From assembly GCA_947501565.1 (NCBI GenBank), contig CANMWJ010000010.1, forward strand, positions 83,881-147,880: 64,000 bases of DNA, read 5' to 3'. Below, piece after piece: positions 1 to 8,225 of the stretch. The translations under genes and the position numbers were made by a program. Below the pieces are notes generated by a model, which ran no database searches, was not told where the DNA came from, and worked only from the letters and a program-made list of their open reading frames with translations. Within the stretch, counting starts at the first letter, position 1; each line of letters opens with the position of its first letter. Source of the DNA: an uncultured Marinobacterium sp. Its GTDB lineage: Bacteria; Pseudomonadota; Gammaproteobacteria; Pseudomonadales; Balneatricaceae.

Positions 1-14
1 CGGGTGCCCTTGCT

Positions 15-56
15 AAATTAACGGCGCGACGGTGAAAACCGGGCGCCGTTAATTTT
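15..56. terminator. Strong hairpin terminator at window edge
   Basis: Thirteen-base perfect arms (15-27 and 43-55, core AACGGCGC/GCGCCGTT) enclose a 15-nt loop. The arms are A-rich on the left and T-rich on the right, so the hairpin could terminate transcription in either direction. It probably ends a gene lying left of the window and insulates the LysR gene that follows. Confidence 0.8.
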
Positions 57-171
57 ATCTGCCCTAAAGTGCCGCGTTTAGATGTATTGCCGGTACTTAT
101 ATCCCTTGTCTCATCTACATGGCACTGCTAGTGTGAATTCGAGGCTTCAGAGTTAAGGAGTAGGAAACGCT

Positions 172-1086
172 ATGGATGTACTGTCCGCTATGAGTATCTA
201 TGTTCGGGTTGTTGACCTGAAAAGTTTTTCGTTGGCCGCAGAGGAGATGGGAATCTCCAGTTCGTCGGTCAGCAAGCAGATCTCACATCTGGAGCAGCAC
301 ATCGGAGCCCGACTCCTGCAGCGAACCACCCGTCGTCTGAGTGTGACCGAAGTGGGGGCTGCATATTACGAGAAATGCCAGAAGATCATCGGTCAGGTAG
401 AGGAAGCCGAGAACCTGGTGTCTCAGCTTCAGGGGCAGCCGCGTGGTGTATTGCGTATCTACTGCAACATGACCTTCGGGCAGATGCAGCTGGCCAAAGC
501 AATCCCCGAATTTATGGAAGCCTATCCGGATATTAAGGTGGATGTGACCCTTGATGACCGGGCACCGGATCTGGTGCGCGACGGTTTCGACCTGGCGATC
601 CGTATCGCCGATCCGCAGCTGCCGGATTCGAGCCTTATTGCTCGTGAGATCTCCAAGGTGCCGATGTTCATTTGTGCCACTCCGCAGTATCTGGAGGAGC
701 ACGGCACGCCGGAATGCGCCGAAGATCTTAAGAAGCACAACTGCCTGGTGTTTGTGCATGCGTCTAACGCTGACCAGTGGTCGCTGGAGCGGGAAGGGCG
801 CCGGTGTACCGTGCAGGTTGAGGGGGATGTAAAAGCCAACAACAGCCTGGTGGTGCGAGAATCGGTGTTGGCCAACCGCGGTATTGCCAATCTCGCGTAC
901 TTTGTTATCTCTCGCTTTGTGGAATCCGGGGATCTGGTTCGCGTCTTTCCGCACTATGAGCCTGAAAAGCTCTCCATCTTCGCGGTCTATCCTGACCGTA
1001 AGTACATCTCACCAAAGGTCAGCTCTTTTATTGAGTTTTTCCAGGGGTGGCTGGAGAACAATCTGCAGCAGCGCTGGCCCGACTGA
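172..1086 (+). CDS. LysR-family transcriptional regulator
   Basis: Product of 304 residues, the usual LTTR length. The N-terminal winged helix-turn-helix (about residues 4-62) has the typical SFSLAAEEMGISSSSVSKQI helix pair and LGARLLQRTTR-like wing (here IGARLLQRTTR). A periplasmic-binding-protein-like effector domain follows (about 90-295), with the subgroup motif DVTLDDR and a region resembling DLAIRI. The start is supported by AAGGAG about 10 bases upstream. It lies in the same direction as the aromatic catabolic genes downstream but is separated from them by a terminator. I infer it may control them; nothing in the sequence proves this. Confidence 0.9.
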   Translation: MDVLSAMSIYVRVVDLKSFSLAAEEMGISSSSVSKQISHLEQHIGARLLQRTTRRLSVTEVGAAYYEKCQKIIGQVEEAENLVSQLQGQPRGVLRIYCNMTFGQMQLAKAIPEFMEAYPDIKVDVTLDDRAPDLVRDGFDLAIRIADPQLPDSSLIAREISKVPMFICATPQYLEEHGTPECAEDLKKHNCLVFVHASNADQWSLEREGRRCTVQVEGDVKANNSLVVRESVLANRGIANLAYFVISRFVESGDLVRVFPHYEPEKLSIFAVYPDRKYISPKVSSFIEFFQGWLENNLQQRWPD

Positions 1087-1116
1087 TTGCTGAAAAATCG
1101 GCAAGAGACTCTTGAT

Positions 1117-1158
1117 AAAAATCACAGCTGGCTTTTCCATAGCGGGCTGTGATTTTTT
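1117..1158 (+). terminator. Rho-independent terminator after LysR gene
   Basis: Arms AAAAATCACAGC (1117-1128) and GCTGTGATTTTT (1146-1157) form a 12-bp stem followed by a run of T. This ends the LysR transcript. The remaining space to 1410 must hold the promoter of the FAD hydroxylase gene; I could not settle on a specific -35/-10 pair there. Confidence 0.85.
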
Positions 1159-1410
1159 TGTTTTGGGGTTAACCATCTGAAATTAAAAGAATATCCCCGT
1201 TTTTGAGGTGTGTTGTGGTTTTGTCTTTCTTTCTCAAAAAGAAATAATTTTGTTCGACTTGAAGGGATTATCAGGGCGCAGAATTTCGCTATCTTGGATC
1301 CTGTTCAAAACGCGAATCCAAACGATGAAGCAAGGAACCTGAGCGCAAGTCCTGATCCTATCAGCAGGGCTTATTCGCAGGGTCCAAAACAATAATACGA
1401 GTGCCAAGCG

Positions 1411-3087
1411 ATGCTTAACACATACACTTTTCCTGAATTTGATTATGTCCGCTCCGCAGACCAAGACGCTGCGCAACCGGTCAAACATCCTGTAGTAGTC
1501 ATTGGTGCGGGCCCGATGGGTCTGGCAGCTGCTATTGACCTGGCAATTCACGACATCCCTGTTGTTGTACTGGACGATAACAACACTGTAAGTGTTGGTT
1601 CTCGTGCGGTGTGCTACGCCAAGCGATTCCTGGATATCTCCGACCGTCTGGGTGTAGGCCAGCGTTGTGTAGATAAAGGCGTAACCTGGAACATCGGTAA
1701 AGTATTCTTCGAAAGCGAGCAGATCTACAGCTTCAACATGCTGCCGGAAGAACACCACCGTCGCCCTGGCTTCATCAACCTGCAGCAGTACTACCTGGAA
1801 GAGTACTATGTAGACCGCGTAAATGAGCTGGAAAAAGCTGATCTGCGCTGGAAGAACAAAGTTACCGAGATCGAGCAGAACGACGACGAAGTAACCCTGA
1901 CTGTAGAAACTCCTGAAGGTGCATACACCCTGAAGGCGGACTACGTAATCGCATGTGACGGCGCAGGTTCCAAGACTCGCGCGGCATGTGGCCTGGAATC
2001 CAAAGGTCAGATCTTCCAGGATCGCTTCCTGATCGCTGACGTTGTCATGGATCCTAAGAAATTCCCACCAGAGCGTTGGTTCTGGTTCAACCCGCCATTC
2101 CACGAAGGTCAGTCCACTCTGCTGCACCGTCAGGCTGACAACGTATGGCGTATCGACTTCGACCTGGGTTGGGATGCTGACCCTGAAGAAGAGAAGAAAC
2201 CAGAAAACATCATCCCACGTGTGAAAGCGTTCCTGGGTGAAGACGTTGAGTTCGAACTGGAATGGGCGTCTGTATACACCTTCACTTGCCGTCGTATGGA
2301 TGACTTCCGTCACGGTCGTATCTTCTTCGCAGGCGACGCGGCACACCAGGTATCTCCATTCGGTGCACGTGGTGCGAACTCCGGTATCGAAGATATCGAT
2401 AACCTGACCTGGAAGCTACAGATGGTAATGAACGGCAAGGCGGACGACAGCCTGCTGAACACTTACTCTGAAGAGCGTACCTTCGCGGCGGACGAGAATA
2501 TCCTGAACTCTACTCGCAGTACTGACTTCATCACGCCGAAGAACGGTGCAAACCGCGCGTTCCGTGACGCAGTTCTGTGGCTGGCGAAAGACTACACCTT
2601 CGCACGTCCTCTGGTGAACAGTGGCCGTCTGTCTGTACCACCATTCCTGACCGAATCTTCTCTGAATACTGAAGACGACGGCAGCTTCGATTGCAAAGTG
2701 GTTGTGGGTGCGCCATGTACTGACGGCCCTGTTAAGCGTAACGGCGAAGACAGCTTCCTGCTGGGCGCGCTGGGTAACGTATTCAACGGCCTGCTGTTTG
2801 TTGAGAGCCGCAACGACCTGACTGCTGAGACTGTTGCTCAGCTGGGCGAACTGGCTGCACAGGATGTACCGGTTAAATCCTACATCGTGGCAAGCCACGA
2901 GATGGACATCGCTCTGCCAGAAGGCGTTGAGCTGCTGATCGACTCCGTGGGTGTAGTGAAAGAGCGTCTGGATGCGCAGAGCGGTACTTACTACCTGACT
3001 CGCCCTGACCAGCTGGTAACAGCACGTATGCGTAGCTTCGACAAAGCTGCGGTTGTAGCAGCCCAGAACAAAGCGCTGGCTAAGTAA
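1411..3087 (+). CDS. FAD-dependent aromatic-ring hydroxylase (MhpA/PheA-like flavoprotein monooxygenase)
   Basis: Class A flavoprotein monooxygenase of 558 residues. The nucleotide-binding fingerprint VIGAGPMGLAAAIDLA is near residue 30, a DG motif (CDGAGSKTR) near 182, and the second FAD motif (FFAGDAAHQVSPFGARGANS) near 310; a thioredoxin-like C-terminal part follows. Enzymes of this family hydroxylate phenolic rings with NAD(P)H and O2. It sits directly upstream of a DUF2783 gene and the fumarylacetoacetase/maleylacetoacetate isomerase pair, so it probably produces homogentisate or gentisate (for example from a 3-hydroxyphenyl acid). The exact substrate is inference. No ring-cleaving homogentisate or gentisate dioxygenase is visible in the window. 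Confidence 0.85.
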   Translation: MLNTYTFPEFDYVRSADQDAAQPVKHPVVVIGAGPMGLAAAIDLAIHDIPVVVLDDNNTVSVGSRAVCYAKRFLDISDRLGVGQRCVDKGVTWNIGKVFFESEQIYSFNMLPEEHHRRPGFINLQQYYLEEYYVDRVNELEKADLRWKNKVTEIEQNDDEVTLTVETPEGAYTLKADYVIACDGAGSKTRAACGLESKGQIFQDRFLIADVVMDPKKFPPERWFWFNPPFHEGQSTLLHRQADNVWRIDFDLGWDADPEEEKKPENIIPRVKAFLGEDVEFELEWASVYTFTCRRMDDFRHGRIFFAGDAAHQVSPFGARGANSGIEDIDNLTWKLQMVMNGKADDSLLNTYSEERTFAADENILNSTRSTDFITPKNGANRAFRDAVLWLAKDYTFARPLVNSGRLSVPPFLTESSLNTEDDGSFDCKVVVGAPCTDGPVKRNGEDSFLLGALGNVFNGLLFVESRNDLTAETVAQLGELAAQDVPVKSYIVASHEMDIALPEGVELLIDSVGVVKERLDAQSGTYYLTRPDQLVTARMRSFDKAAVVAAQNKALAK

Positions 3088-3110
3088 CGGACAATAAAAG
3101 AGAGACGACA

Positions 3111-3314
3111 ATGAGCAAACTTATTACTGAGCCTAATCTGCCGCGTCCGGATGATTTCTATCAGGAACTGACTGATCTGCACCGTGAGCTGACCGATGAG
3201 CAGAGCCTGGATGTAAATGCACGACTGATTCTGCTGCTGTGCAACCACATCGGCGACCAGGACGTACTGTCCGAAGCGATGCAGGCTGCACGTAAGCACA
3301 TTCCTGCACAATAA
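3111..3314 (+). CDS. DUF2783-type small protein
   Basis: Small acidic protein of 67 residues (starts MSKLITEPNLPRPDDFYQEL), preceded by an AGAGACG ribosome-binding region and only 23 bases after the FAD hydroxylase gene, so co-transcribed with it. Proteins of this size and pattern (DUF2783) habitually follow FAD monooxygenases of this type in aromatic catabolic clusters, which suggests a helper or partner role. No catalytic motif is visible and the biochemical function is unknown. Confidence 0.75.
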   Translation: MSKLITEPNLPRPDDFYQELTDLHRELTDEQSLDVNARLILLLCNHIGDQDVLSEAMQAARKHIPAQ

Positions 3315-3421
3315 GCGTTAGATAACGCAATTCTCAGGCTCACCGCGAAAAAGTTGTTAGATAACACGGTTATAGAACGACTTTTAGGGGTGGGCCTTTA
3401 CTGTTTTTATGCTAGGGTGAC

Positions 3422-3450
3422 CTGACAGTAACAATTGTTACTAATATAAT
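3422..3450 (+). promoter_or_regulatory. Promoter with embedded 16-bp palindromic operator upstream of fumarylacetoacetase gene
   Basis: A near-consensus sigma-70 promoter can be read: -35 CTGACA (3422-3427), 17-bp spacer, -10 TATAAT (3445-3450). A perfect 16-bp palindrome, AGTAACAATTGTTACT (3427-3442), fills the spacer. An operator in this position would block RNA polymerase when bound. The palindrome is more like a MarR, TetR or IclR site than a LysR site. It gives the fahA-maiA pair its own promoter within the cluster. Confidence 0.7.
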
Positions 3451-3514
3451 GACGCTGGTAGCGTACATGCATGTCAGGTTCGTCATTGTGACGAGATTAT
3501 AGGAGGAGGGCATA

Positions 3515-4831
3515 ATGCCTGCACTGAACGAAACTCACGATCTAAACCTCACCAGCTGGGTTGCATCTGCGAACGATGGACAGTCCGACTTCCCAATCCA
3601 GAACCTGCCGTTCGCGTCTTTCCGTCGCCAGGGTAGCGATGAAGCATTCCGCGGCGGTGTTGCGATTGGTGACCAGATTGTGGACCTCGCAGCAGCGAAA
3701 GATGCCGGTGTGTTTTCCGGTCTGGCACAGACTGCAGCGGAAGCCTGCGCGGCGCCGCGTCTGAACGATTTCATGGGCATGGGTAAAGAAGCGTGGTCTG
3801 CACTGCGCCTGGCACTGTCTCAGGCACTGCGTGCGGGTTCCGACGCAGAAGCGAAGCTGAGCGCATGTCTGGTTGCACAGGCGGACGCTGAATACGATCT
3901 GCCTTGCACCATCGGTGACTACACCGATTTCTACACCTCTGTATTCCACGCAACTACTGTGGGTTCCCTGTTCCGTCCGGATAACCCTCTGCTGCCTAAC
4001 TACAAATGGGTACCAATCGGTTACCACGGTCGTTCATCCTCTATCGCTGTGTCCGGTCAGGAGTTCCACCGTCCGCAGGGCCAGACCAAGGCGCCGGACG
4101 CGACCGAGCCAAGCTTTGGTCCGTGTAAACGTCTGGACTACGAGCTGGAGATGGGTATCTACATCGGTAAAGGTACCGAGCTGGGCGAGATGATCGCACT
4201 GGACAACGCAGACGAGCACGTCTTCGGTATGTGTCTGTTCAACGACTGGTCTGCACGAGACATTCAGGCATGGGAATACCAGCCACTGGGCCCATTCCTG
4301 GCGAAAAACTTCGCCTCCACTGTGTCTCCTTGGATCGTAACTACCGAAGCGCTGGCGCCATACCGCACTGCATGGACCCGTGACGAAAACGATCCGCAGC
4401 CACTGCCATACCTGGAGTCTGAACTGAACCGCAACGAAGGCGCGTTAGACATCCAGCTGGAAGTGCTGCTGGAGTCCGATAGGATGCGTGCAGAAGGTCA
4501 GGGTCCTGCCAAGCTGTCTGAATCCAGCTTCGTACACTCTTACTGGACTGTTGCACAGATGGTTGCTCACCACACTGTAAACGGCTGTAACATGCAGCCG
4601 GGTGACTTCTTCGGTTCCGGTACTCAGTCTGGCCCGACCCACGATGAAGCCGGTTCCATGCTGGAGCTGACGCTGGGTGGCAAACAGCCTCTGACCCTGG
4701 AAAACGGCGAAACCCGTACTTTCCTGGAAGATGGTGACGCGGTAATCATGCGCGGCTACTGCGCGAAAGACGGCGCTGCACGCATCGGTTTCGGTGAAGT
4801 AGTGGGCACCGTACTGCCAGTTAAAGCGTAA
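3515..4831 (+). CDS. fahA: Fumarylacetoacetase
   Basis: Hydrolyses fumarylacetoacetate to fumarate and acetoacetate, the last step of the homogentisate pathway. Its 438 residues match the family length. The active-site region around residues 130-170 contains DYTDFYTS, FHATTVGSLFRP and PIGYHGRSSS (metal Asp, catalytic His and substrate Arg). The metal-binding segment ELEMGIYIGKG and the conserved MCLFNDWSARDIQAWEYQPL and GSGTQSGP motifs follow. The start is fixed by an AGGAGGAGGG Shine-Dalgarno. It is preceded by its own promoter/operator and followed, after an inverted repeat, by maiA. Confidence 0.96.
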   Translation: MPALNETHDLNLTSWVASANDGQSDFPIQNLPFASFRRQGSDEAFRGGVAIGDQIVDLAAAKDAGVFSGLAQTAAEACAAPRLNDFMGMGKEAWSALRLALSQALRAGSDAEAKLSACLVAQADAEYDLPCTIGDYTDFYTSVFHATTVGSLFRPDNPLLPNYKWVPIGYHGRSSSIAVSGQEFHRPQGQTKAPDATEPSFGPCKRLDYELEMGIYIGKGTELGEMIALDNADEHVFGMCLFNDWSARDIQAWEYQPLGPFLAKNFASTVSPWIVTTEALAPYRTAWTRDENDPQPLPYLESELNRNEGALDIQLEVLLESDRMRAEGQGPAKLSESSFVHSYWTVAQMVAHHTVNGCNMQPGDFFGSGTQSGPTHDEAGSMLELTLGGKQPLTLENGETRTFLEDGDAVIMRGYCAKDGAARIGFGEVVGTVLPVKA

Positions 4832-4840
4832 GTGATTCGC

Positions 4841-4874
4841 TACCGTGCCCGTCACCCCTGTGACGGGCACGGTA
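4841..4874. repeat. Perfect inverted repeat between fahA and maiA
   Basis: Arms of 15 bp (left begins TACCGTGCCCGTCA, right ends TGACGGGCACGGTA) surround a 4-nt loop. The hairpin starts about 10 bases after the fahA stop and ends just before the maiA ribosome-binding site (AAAGGAAG). There is no T tract, so it is unlikely to be a full terminator. It may act as an mRNA-stabilising or attenuating element that tunes maiA relative to fahA. Confidence 0.75.
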
Positions 4875-4892
4875 ACTAAAAGGAAGAAACTG

Positions 4893-5531
4893 ATGATTCT
4901 TTACGATTACTGCCGCTCCTCCGCTGCGTATCGCGTACGTATCGCCCTGAACCTGAAGGGTATGGATTACGAGCAGATTCCTGTAAACCTGCTGAAAGGT
5001 GAGCAGGGCGGTGATGAGAACCGCGCCCGTAACCCGCAGGGTTTTGTGCCGTCGCTGGACGATAACGGTGAGATGTTCAACCAGTCGCTGGCGATCTGTG
5101 AGTACCTGGATGAAGCCTACCCGGAAAGCGCTCAGTTGCTGCCGCAGAGCGCACTGGAAAAAGCACGTGTACGTAGCCTGGCACAGCTGATCGCTTGTGA
5201 TATTCATCCGGTGAACAACCTGCGTATCCTCAAATACCTGGTGGGTGAGTTTGGTGTTTCTGACGAACAGAAAGCCGAATGGTACCAGCACTGGGTGAAG
5301 GAGGGCTTTGCTGCGCTGGAGCGTCGTCTGGCTGAATCTGATCAGACGGGTAAGTTCTGCCACGGCGATACGCCAACGCTGGCAGACCTGTGTCTGGTAC
5401 CTCAGGTGTTCAATGCTAACCGCTTTAAAGTAGATATGAGTGCCTACCCAACCATCAGCCGTATCGCTGATGCGTGCAACGAACTGGATGCTTTCTCCAA
5501 AGCACATCCGGATCTGCAGCCGGGCGCATAA
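4893..5531 (+). CDS. maiA: Maleylacetoacetate isomerase (zeta-class GST)
   Basis: Glutathione-dependent isomerisation of maleylacetoacetate to fumarylacetoacetate. The product has 212 residues, the family's normal size. The N-terminal thioredoxin-fold motif is YDYCRSSAAYRVRIALNLKG (SSxxxR active site), followed by the NPQGFVPSL cis-Pro region and a helical C-terminal domain with HPVNNLRIL. I chose the ATG at 4893 because AAGGAAGAAAC lies at proper spacing and the product then begins MILYDYCRSS like its homologues. An upstream in-frame ATG at 4845 falls inside the inverted repeat. A terminator follows. Confidence 0.95.
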   Translation: MILYDYCRSSAAYRVRIALNLKGMDYEQIPVNLLKGEQGGDENRARNPQGFVPSLDDNGEMFNQSLAICEYLDEAYPESAQLLPQSALEKARVRSLAQLIACDIHPVNNLRILKYLVGEFGVSDEQKAEWYQHWVKEGFAALERRLAESDQTGKFCHGDTPTLADLCLVPQVFNANRFKVDMSAYPTISRIADACNELDAFSKAHPDLQPGA

Positions 5532-5555
5532 GCGTTCGACGCGAAAAGCATAAAT

Positions 5556-5590
5556 AAAAAGGGGAATCCTTTTCGGGATTCCGCTTTTTT
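5556..5590 (+). terminator. Rho-independent terminator after maiA
   Basis: Stem GGAATCC/GGATTCC around the loop TTTTC-G, flanked by an A run on the left and CGCTTTTTTT on the right. It closes the catabolic operon immediately before the insertion sequence. Confidence 0.85.
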
Positions 5591-5652
5591 TATGCTGCCT
5601 GTCCCGTCCTGAATAACGTTGACACTTTTCGATCATCAAATCGGAAGGTGTT

Positions 5653-6048
5653 ATGAAATCAAGAACTAAGCGTACTCAACGCGATTATTCCCTCGCCTTT
5701 AAATTGTCGGTTGTCGACCAAGTCGAAGCGGGCGAGCTAACCTATAAGCAAGCTCAGAGCCATTATGGCATTCAAGGCCGTTCAACCGTATTGGTTTGGC
5801 TCCGCAAACATGGCAGGCTAAATTGGTCTAAAGGAACACCAATGGACCTTGCCAACACGATGCCTGACAAACCCTTAGAGCTAACCCCAGAGCAACGGAT
5901 CAAAGAGCTTGAGCAGAAGCTGGCTGACGTGCAGCAGAAAGCGGATTTCTTTGAAGCCGTGGTTGATGTCCTCAAACGCGATCATGGGATCCGCGTAGTA
6001 AAAAAGCCTCGCGGCAAGTCATCGAAGAGCGACAGGTCATCGGGCTAA
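5653..6048 (+). CDS. IS3-family transposase OrfA (helix-turn-helix subunit)
   Basis: Product of 131 residues with an N-terminal helix-turn-helix that binds the IS ends (about residues 10-60: YSLAFKLSVVDQVEAGELTY and GIQGRSTVLVWLRKHG). A leucine-zipper-like coiled coil follows at about 80-112 (EQRIKELEQKLADVQQKADF). It overlaps the -1 frame that leads into OrfB. Alone it would act as a regulator or inhibitor of transposition; fused by frameshifting it forms the N-terminus of the transposase. Confidence 0.93.
   Translation: MKSRTKRTQRDYSLAFKLSVVDQVEAGELTYKQAQSHYGIQGRSTVLVWLRKHGRLNWSKGTPMDLANTMPDKPLELTPEQRIKELEQKLADVQQKADFFEAVVDVLKRDHGIRVVKKPRGKSSKSDRSSG
6000..6006 (+). promoter_or_regulatory. 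Programmed -1 ribosomal frameshift site (A_AAA_AAG)
   Basis: The heptamer AAAAAAG has codon boundaries A/AAA/AAG in the OrfA frame (codons start at 6001 and 6004), the classic IS3-family slippery site. After slipping -1, the frame is open without a stop from 6000 through the OrfB reading frame, so an OrfAB fusion transposase of about 388 residues is predicted. Confidence 0.85.
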
Positions 6049-6050
6049 CA

Positions 6051-6869
6051 GTGACGCGGGCTTGCCAAATCCTCGACATCAGCCGACAGGCCTATTACCA
6101 GCAGCGCCTGCGCGCTAAGCAGCACGCCGAGCGGCAGGGTGCCATACTCGGCTTTATTCAGCATGAGCGCCTGCGTCAACCGCAGCTAGGGACGCGTAAA
6201 CTGCTGCACCTGTTGAATACAGAGACGCAGTTAAAAATCGGTAGGGATAAACTCTTTGAACTGCTCAGGGAGCGCCGATTGCTGGTTCGGCGACGCAGGG
6301 CATATCACAAGACGACGCACAGCCATCATCGCTTCTGGTGCCACCCAAACTTGCTCAAGCCGGATGCAGGGCAAGTGAAAGCCAAGCGGCCCGAGCAGAT
6401 CTGGGTAGCTGACATTACGTATCTACCCGTGCGGCATGGCGAAGCCTACCTCAGCCTGGTGACGGATGCGTACTCACGTAAAATCGTTGGTTATCACGTA
6501 CATGGTGATCTGAAAGCAGAGTCTGTCGTTACGGCTTACCAGAAAGCCTTGCGCGGTTATCAGGGAAGTGAAGGGCTCATCCACCATTCTGATAGGGGCA
6601 TACAGTACTGTTCAAAGCGGTACCAAGCCGTACACAAGAAGCACGGCGTGCGGTGTTCGATGACCGATGGGTATGACTGTTACCAGAACGCCCTTGCGGA
6701 AAGAGTGAACGGGATATTGAAAGGTGAGTATCTGCTGAGAAAACCCGATGACTTAGAGCAAGCGGTCATCATGGTTGATGAGTCGGTGCATCTCTACAAT
6801 ACACGACGGCCGCACATGGCCTTAAAATACAAAACGCCCGATGAAGTGCATCGGGCGTTTTTAACCTGA
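6051..6869 (+). CDS. IS3-family transposase OrfB (DDE integrase domain)
   Basis: Product of 272 residues if started at GTG 6051, though the functional product is probably the frameshifted OrfAB fusion. The N-terminal HTH_21-like segment (RRLLVRRRRAYHKTT) precedes an rve integrase core with the three catalytic acidic residues in WVADITYLP (D), IHHSDRGIQYCSKRY (D) and NALAERVNGILKGEYL (E). The C-terminus YNTRRPHMALKYKTPDEV is typical of the family. The gene is full length with no inactivating change, so the element looks potentially mobile. Confidence 0.93.
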   Translation: MTRACQILDISRQAYYQQRLRAKQHAERQGAILGFIQHERLRQPQLGTRKLLHLLNTETQLKIGRDKLFELLRERRLLVRRRRAYHKTTHSHHRFWCHPNLLKPDAGQVKAKRPEQIWVADITYLPVRHGEAYLSLVTDAYSRKIVGYHVHGDLKAESVVTAYQKALRGYQGSEGLIHHSDRGIQYCSKRYQAVHKKHGVRCSMTDGYDCYQNALAERVNGILKGEYLLRKPDDLEQAVIMVDESVHLYNTRRPHMALKYKTPDEVHRAFLT

Positions 6870-6963
6870 AATAGTGTCAACCTATATCAGGACAAGACAG
6901 CCGAAAGGGCTTTGCTTGCCGGTCGGGTCGTCACAACACCGGGAAGTTAATGGGTAGTTCGAT

Positions 6964-6996
6964 GTTGGGAGTCGCTGGCGCTCGTCACCAACCTAC
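6964..6996. repeat. Dispersed palindromic repeat (GTTGGG...ACCAACCTAC type)
   Basis: GTTGGGAGTCGCTGGCGCTC followed by GTCACCAACCTAC is a hairpin-forming intergenic repeat. Related copies lie at 30280-30310 and 50646-50676, and a sister type (GTAGGTTGGCCAATGC...) at 50386 and 50562. It sits between the IS element and the 3' end of the EAL-HDOD gene. Confidence 0.7.
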
Positions 6997-7004
6997 AGCG
7001 ATAG

Positions 7005-8225
7005 TTAAGAGGCGTGCATCTCAAGCAGGGCTTCGTGAGTCCACTGCACGCTTTCGCGGTAGGCTTTTTCGTACAGGTCTACGTCGATATCCAATGGCAG
7101 GTCGTTCCAGTTGCCGGATTCATAGGCCACAACAGCGTGCAATGTTTTGCCGATCTCGCCATCGTAGTGGGTGATCGCCTTTTTGATATCGTCGCCGACA
7201 GGTACCTGTTCCAGCATTGTCTGCTGATCGATATCCAGCAGGGCGTGAAGGCCTGAGAGCATGCCTGCCATAAAGTAGCTGCCCGCGTTACGCTTGCGGG
7301 CGGATTTAGCGACGTTCTCACACATTGCACCGCGGATCAGCAACATGCGGCTAAGCTCTTCTGGTTTGTCCTGATGGCTGGTCATGGCGATCAGCGTGGC
7401 CCAGCGTTTAACCTGTTCCATGCCGAGCAGGACTACCGCATCGGCGATGGACTCAATCTTGCGCACCAGTGAGTAGGCGGCGGAGTTAACGATACGCAGT
7501 AACTTAAATGTCAGGATAGGGTCCTGAATGATGAGGGCTTCCAGCTCCTCCGGTTTGACGTCCTCGCGCTGAAGTTCCTGCACCAGTCGCAGCAGCGCGC
7601 CGCCGCTGGCTTCAATCTTCTTACCTTTTACCAGCTTCGGTTTACTCAGGAAGTGGCCCTGGAACAGCTTGAAACCCAGTTGGCTGCAGATCTCCAGAAT
7701 CTCATAGGTTTCGATCTTCACGGCAATCGGGGTCACCTTGTGCTTATGAAGGATCTGAATGTGCTCTTTCAGCTCTTTACCGGTGGTGTGAGCGACATCC
7801 ACTTTGACCATATGGACCAGGTCGAGAAGCGCCTCGTATTTCGGATCGTAGCTGAAGTTGTCGAGTACCAGACGGTAGCCGTCGCGAGAGAGGTTAAAGA
7901 TCGCCTGCACAAACGCTTTGGTGATGTGGGCGCTCTCCGGGATCTCAATCACGACCTGCTTACGGGGCAGGTCGGGGAAGTTGCCGTCCAGCAGCAGCTC
8001 TTCACTGACGTTGATAAAGGCAGGTACGCGACGTACGGAGCCTGCGTCGGTGATGCTGGTGTAAGCGTTAATCAGTACTTCAGTGGTGGCGAGGGAGTTG
8101 CGAAAGACTGCATTTTCTGTTGCGTCATCGTTGCGGTACAGCAACTCGTAGGCAACTACCTTGTGATTTCGATCGTAGATAGGTTGTCGAGCCATCAATA
8201 CCTGGCCGGTATTATTCGAATCCAT
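7005..8225 (-). CDS. EAL-HDOD signalling protein (YuxH/CdgJ-type)
   Basis: Product of 406 residues with two domains. The N-terminal EAL-like domain (about 1-200) starts LMARQPIYDRNHKVVAYELL and is degenerate, lacking the canonical EAL metal ligands, so it is probably not an active c-di-GMP phosphodiesterase. The C-terminal HDOD domain (about 200-390, for example LIIQDPILTFKLLRIVNSAA) also lacks catalytic HD pairs. Proteins of this architecture act as protein-interaction switches in motility, biofilm or stress signalling. It appears to be a single-gene unit reading toward the IS element. Confidence 0.88.
   Translation of the reverse strand: MDSNNTGQVLMARQPIYDRNHKVVAYELLYRNDDATENAVFRNSLATTEVLINAYTSITDAGSVRRVPAFINVSEELLLDGNFPDLPRKQVVIEIPESAHITKAFVQAIFNLSRDGYRLVLDNFSYDPKYEALLDLVHMVKVDVAHTTGKELKEHIQILHKHKVTPIAVKIETYEILEICSQLGFKLFQGHFLSKPKLVKGKKIEASGGALLRLVQELQREDVKPEELEALIIQDPILTFKLLRIVNSAAYSLVRKIESIADAVVLLGMEQVKRWATLIAMTSHQDKPEELSRMLLIRGAMCENVAKSARKRNAGSYFMAGMLSGLHALLDIDQQTMLEQVPVGDDIKKAITHYDGEIGKTLHAVVAYESGNWNDLPLDIDVDLYEKAYRESVQWTHEALLEMHAS

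Larger units (their letters stand above)
5600..6899 (+). mobile_element. IS3-family insertion sequence, complete (1300 bp)
   Basis: Both ends are visible. The left end starts TGTCCCGTCCTGAA and the right end, read in reverse complement, starts TGTCTTGTCCTGAT. The roughly 26-bp imperfect terminal repeats share GTCCTGA and GTTGACAC. The ends are 5'-TG...CA-3' as in the IS3 family. A 3-bp target duplication, GCC, flanks the element (5597-5599 and 6900-6902). Two overlapping-frame transposase genes with an intact slippery heptamer lie inside. The element landed between the maiA terminator and the next gene, so it disrupts no visible coding region. Confidence 0.93.

Noticed and set aside
283..954. 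Long minus-strand reading frame inside the LysR gene
   Set aside because: It is the antisense shadow of a well-supported LTTR and has no family features or ribosome-binding site.
1234..2346. 370-codon minus-strand frame across the FAD hydroxylase gene
   Set aside because: Antisense to a clear flavoprotein; its open frame comes from codon bias of the real gene.
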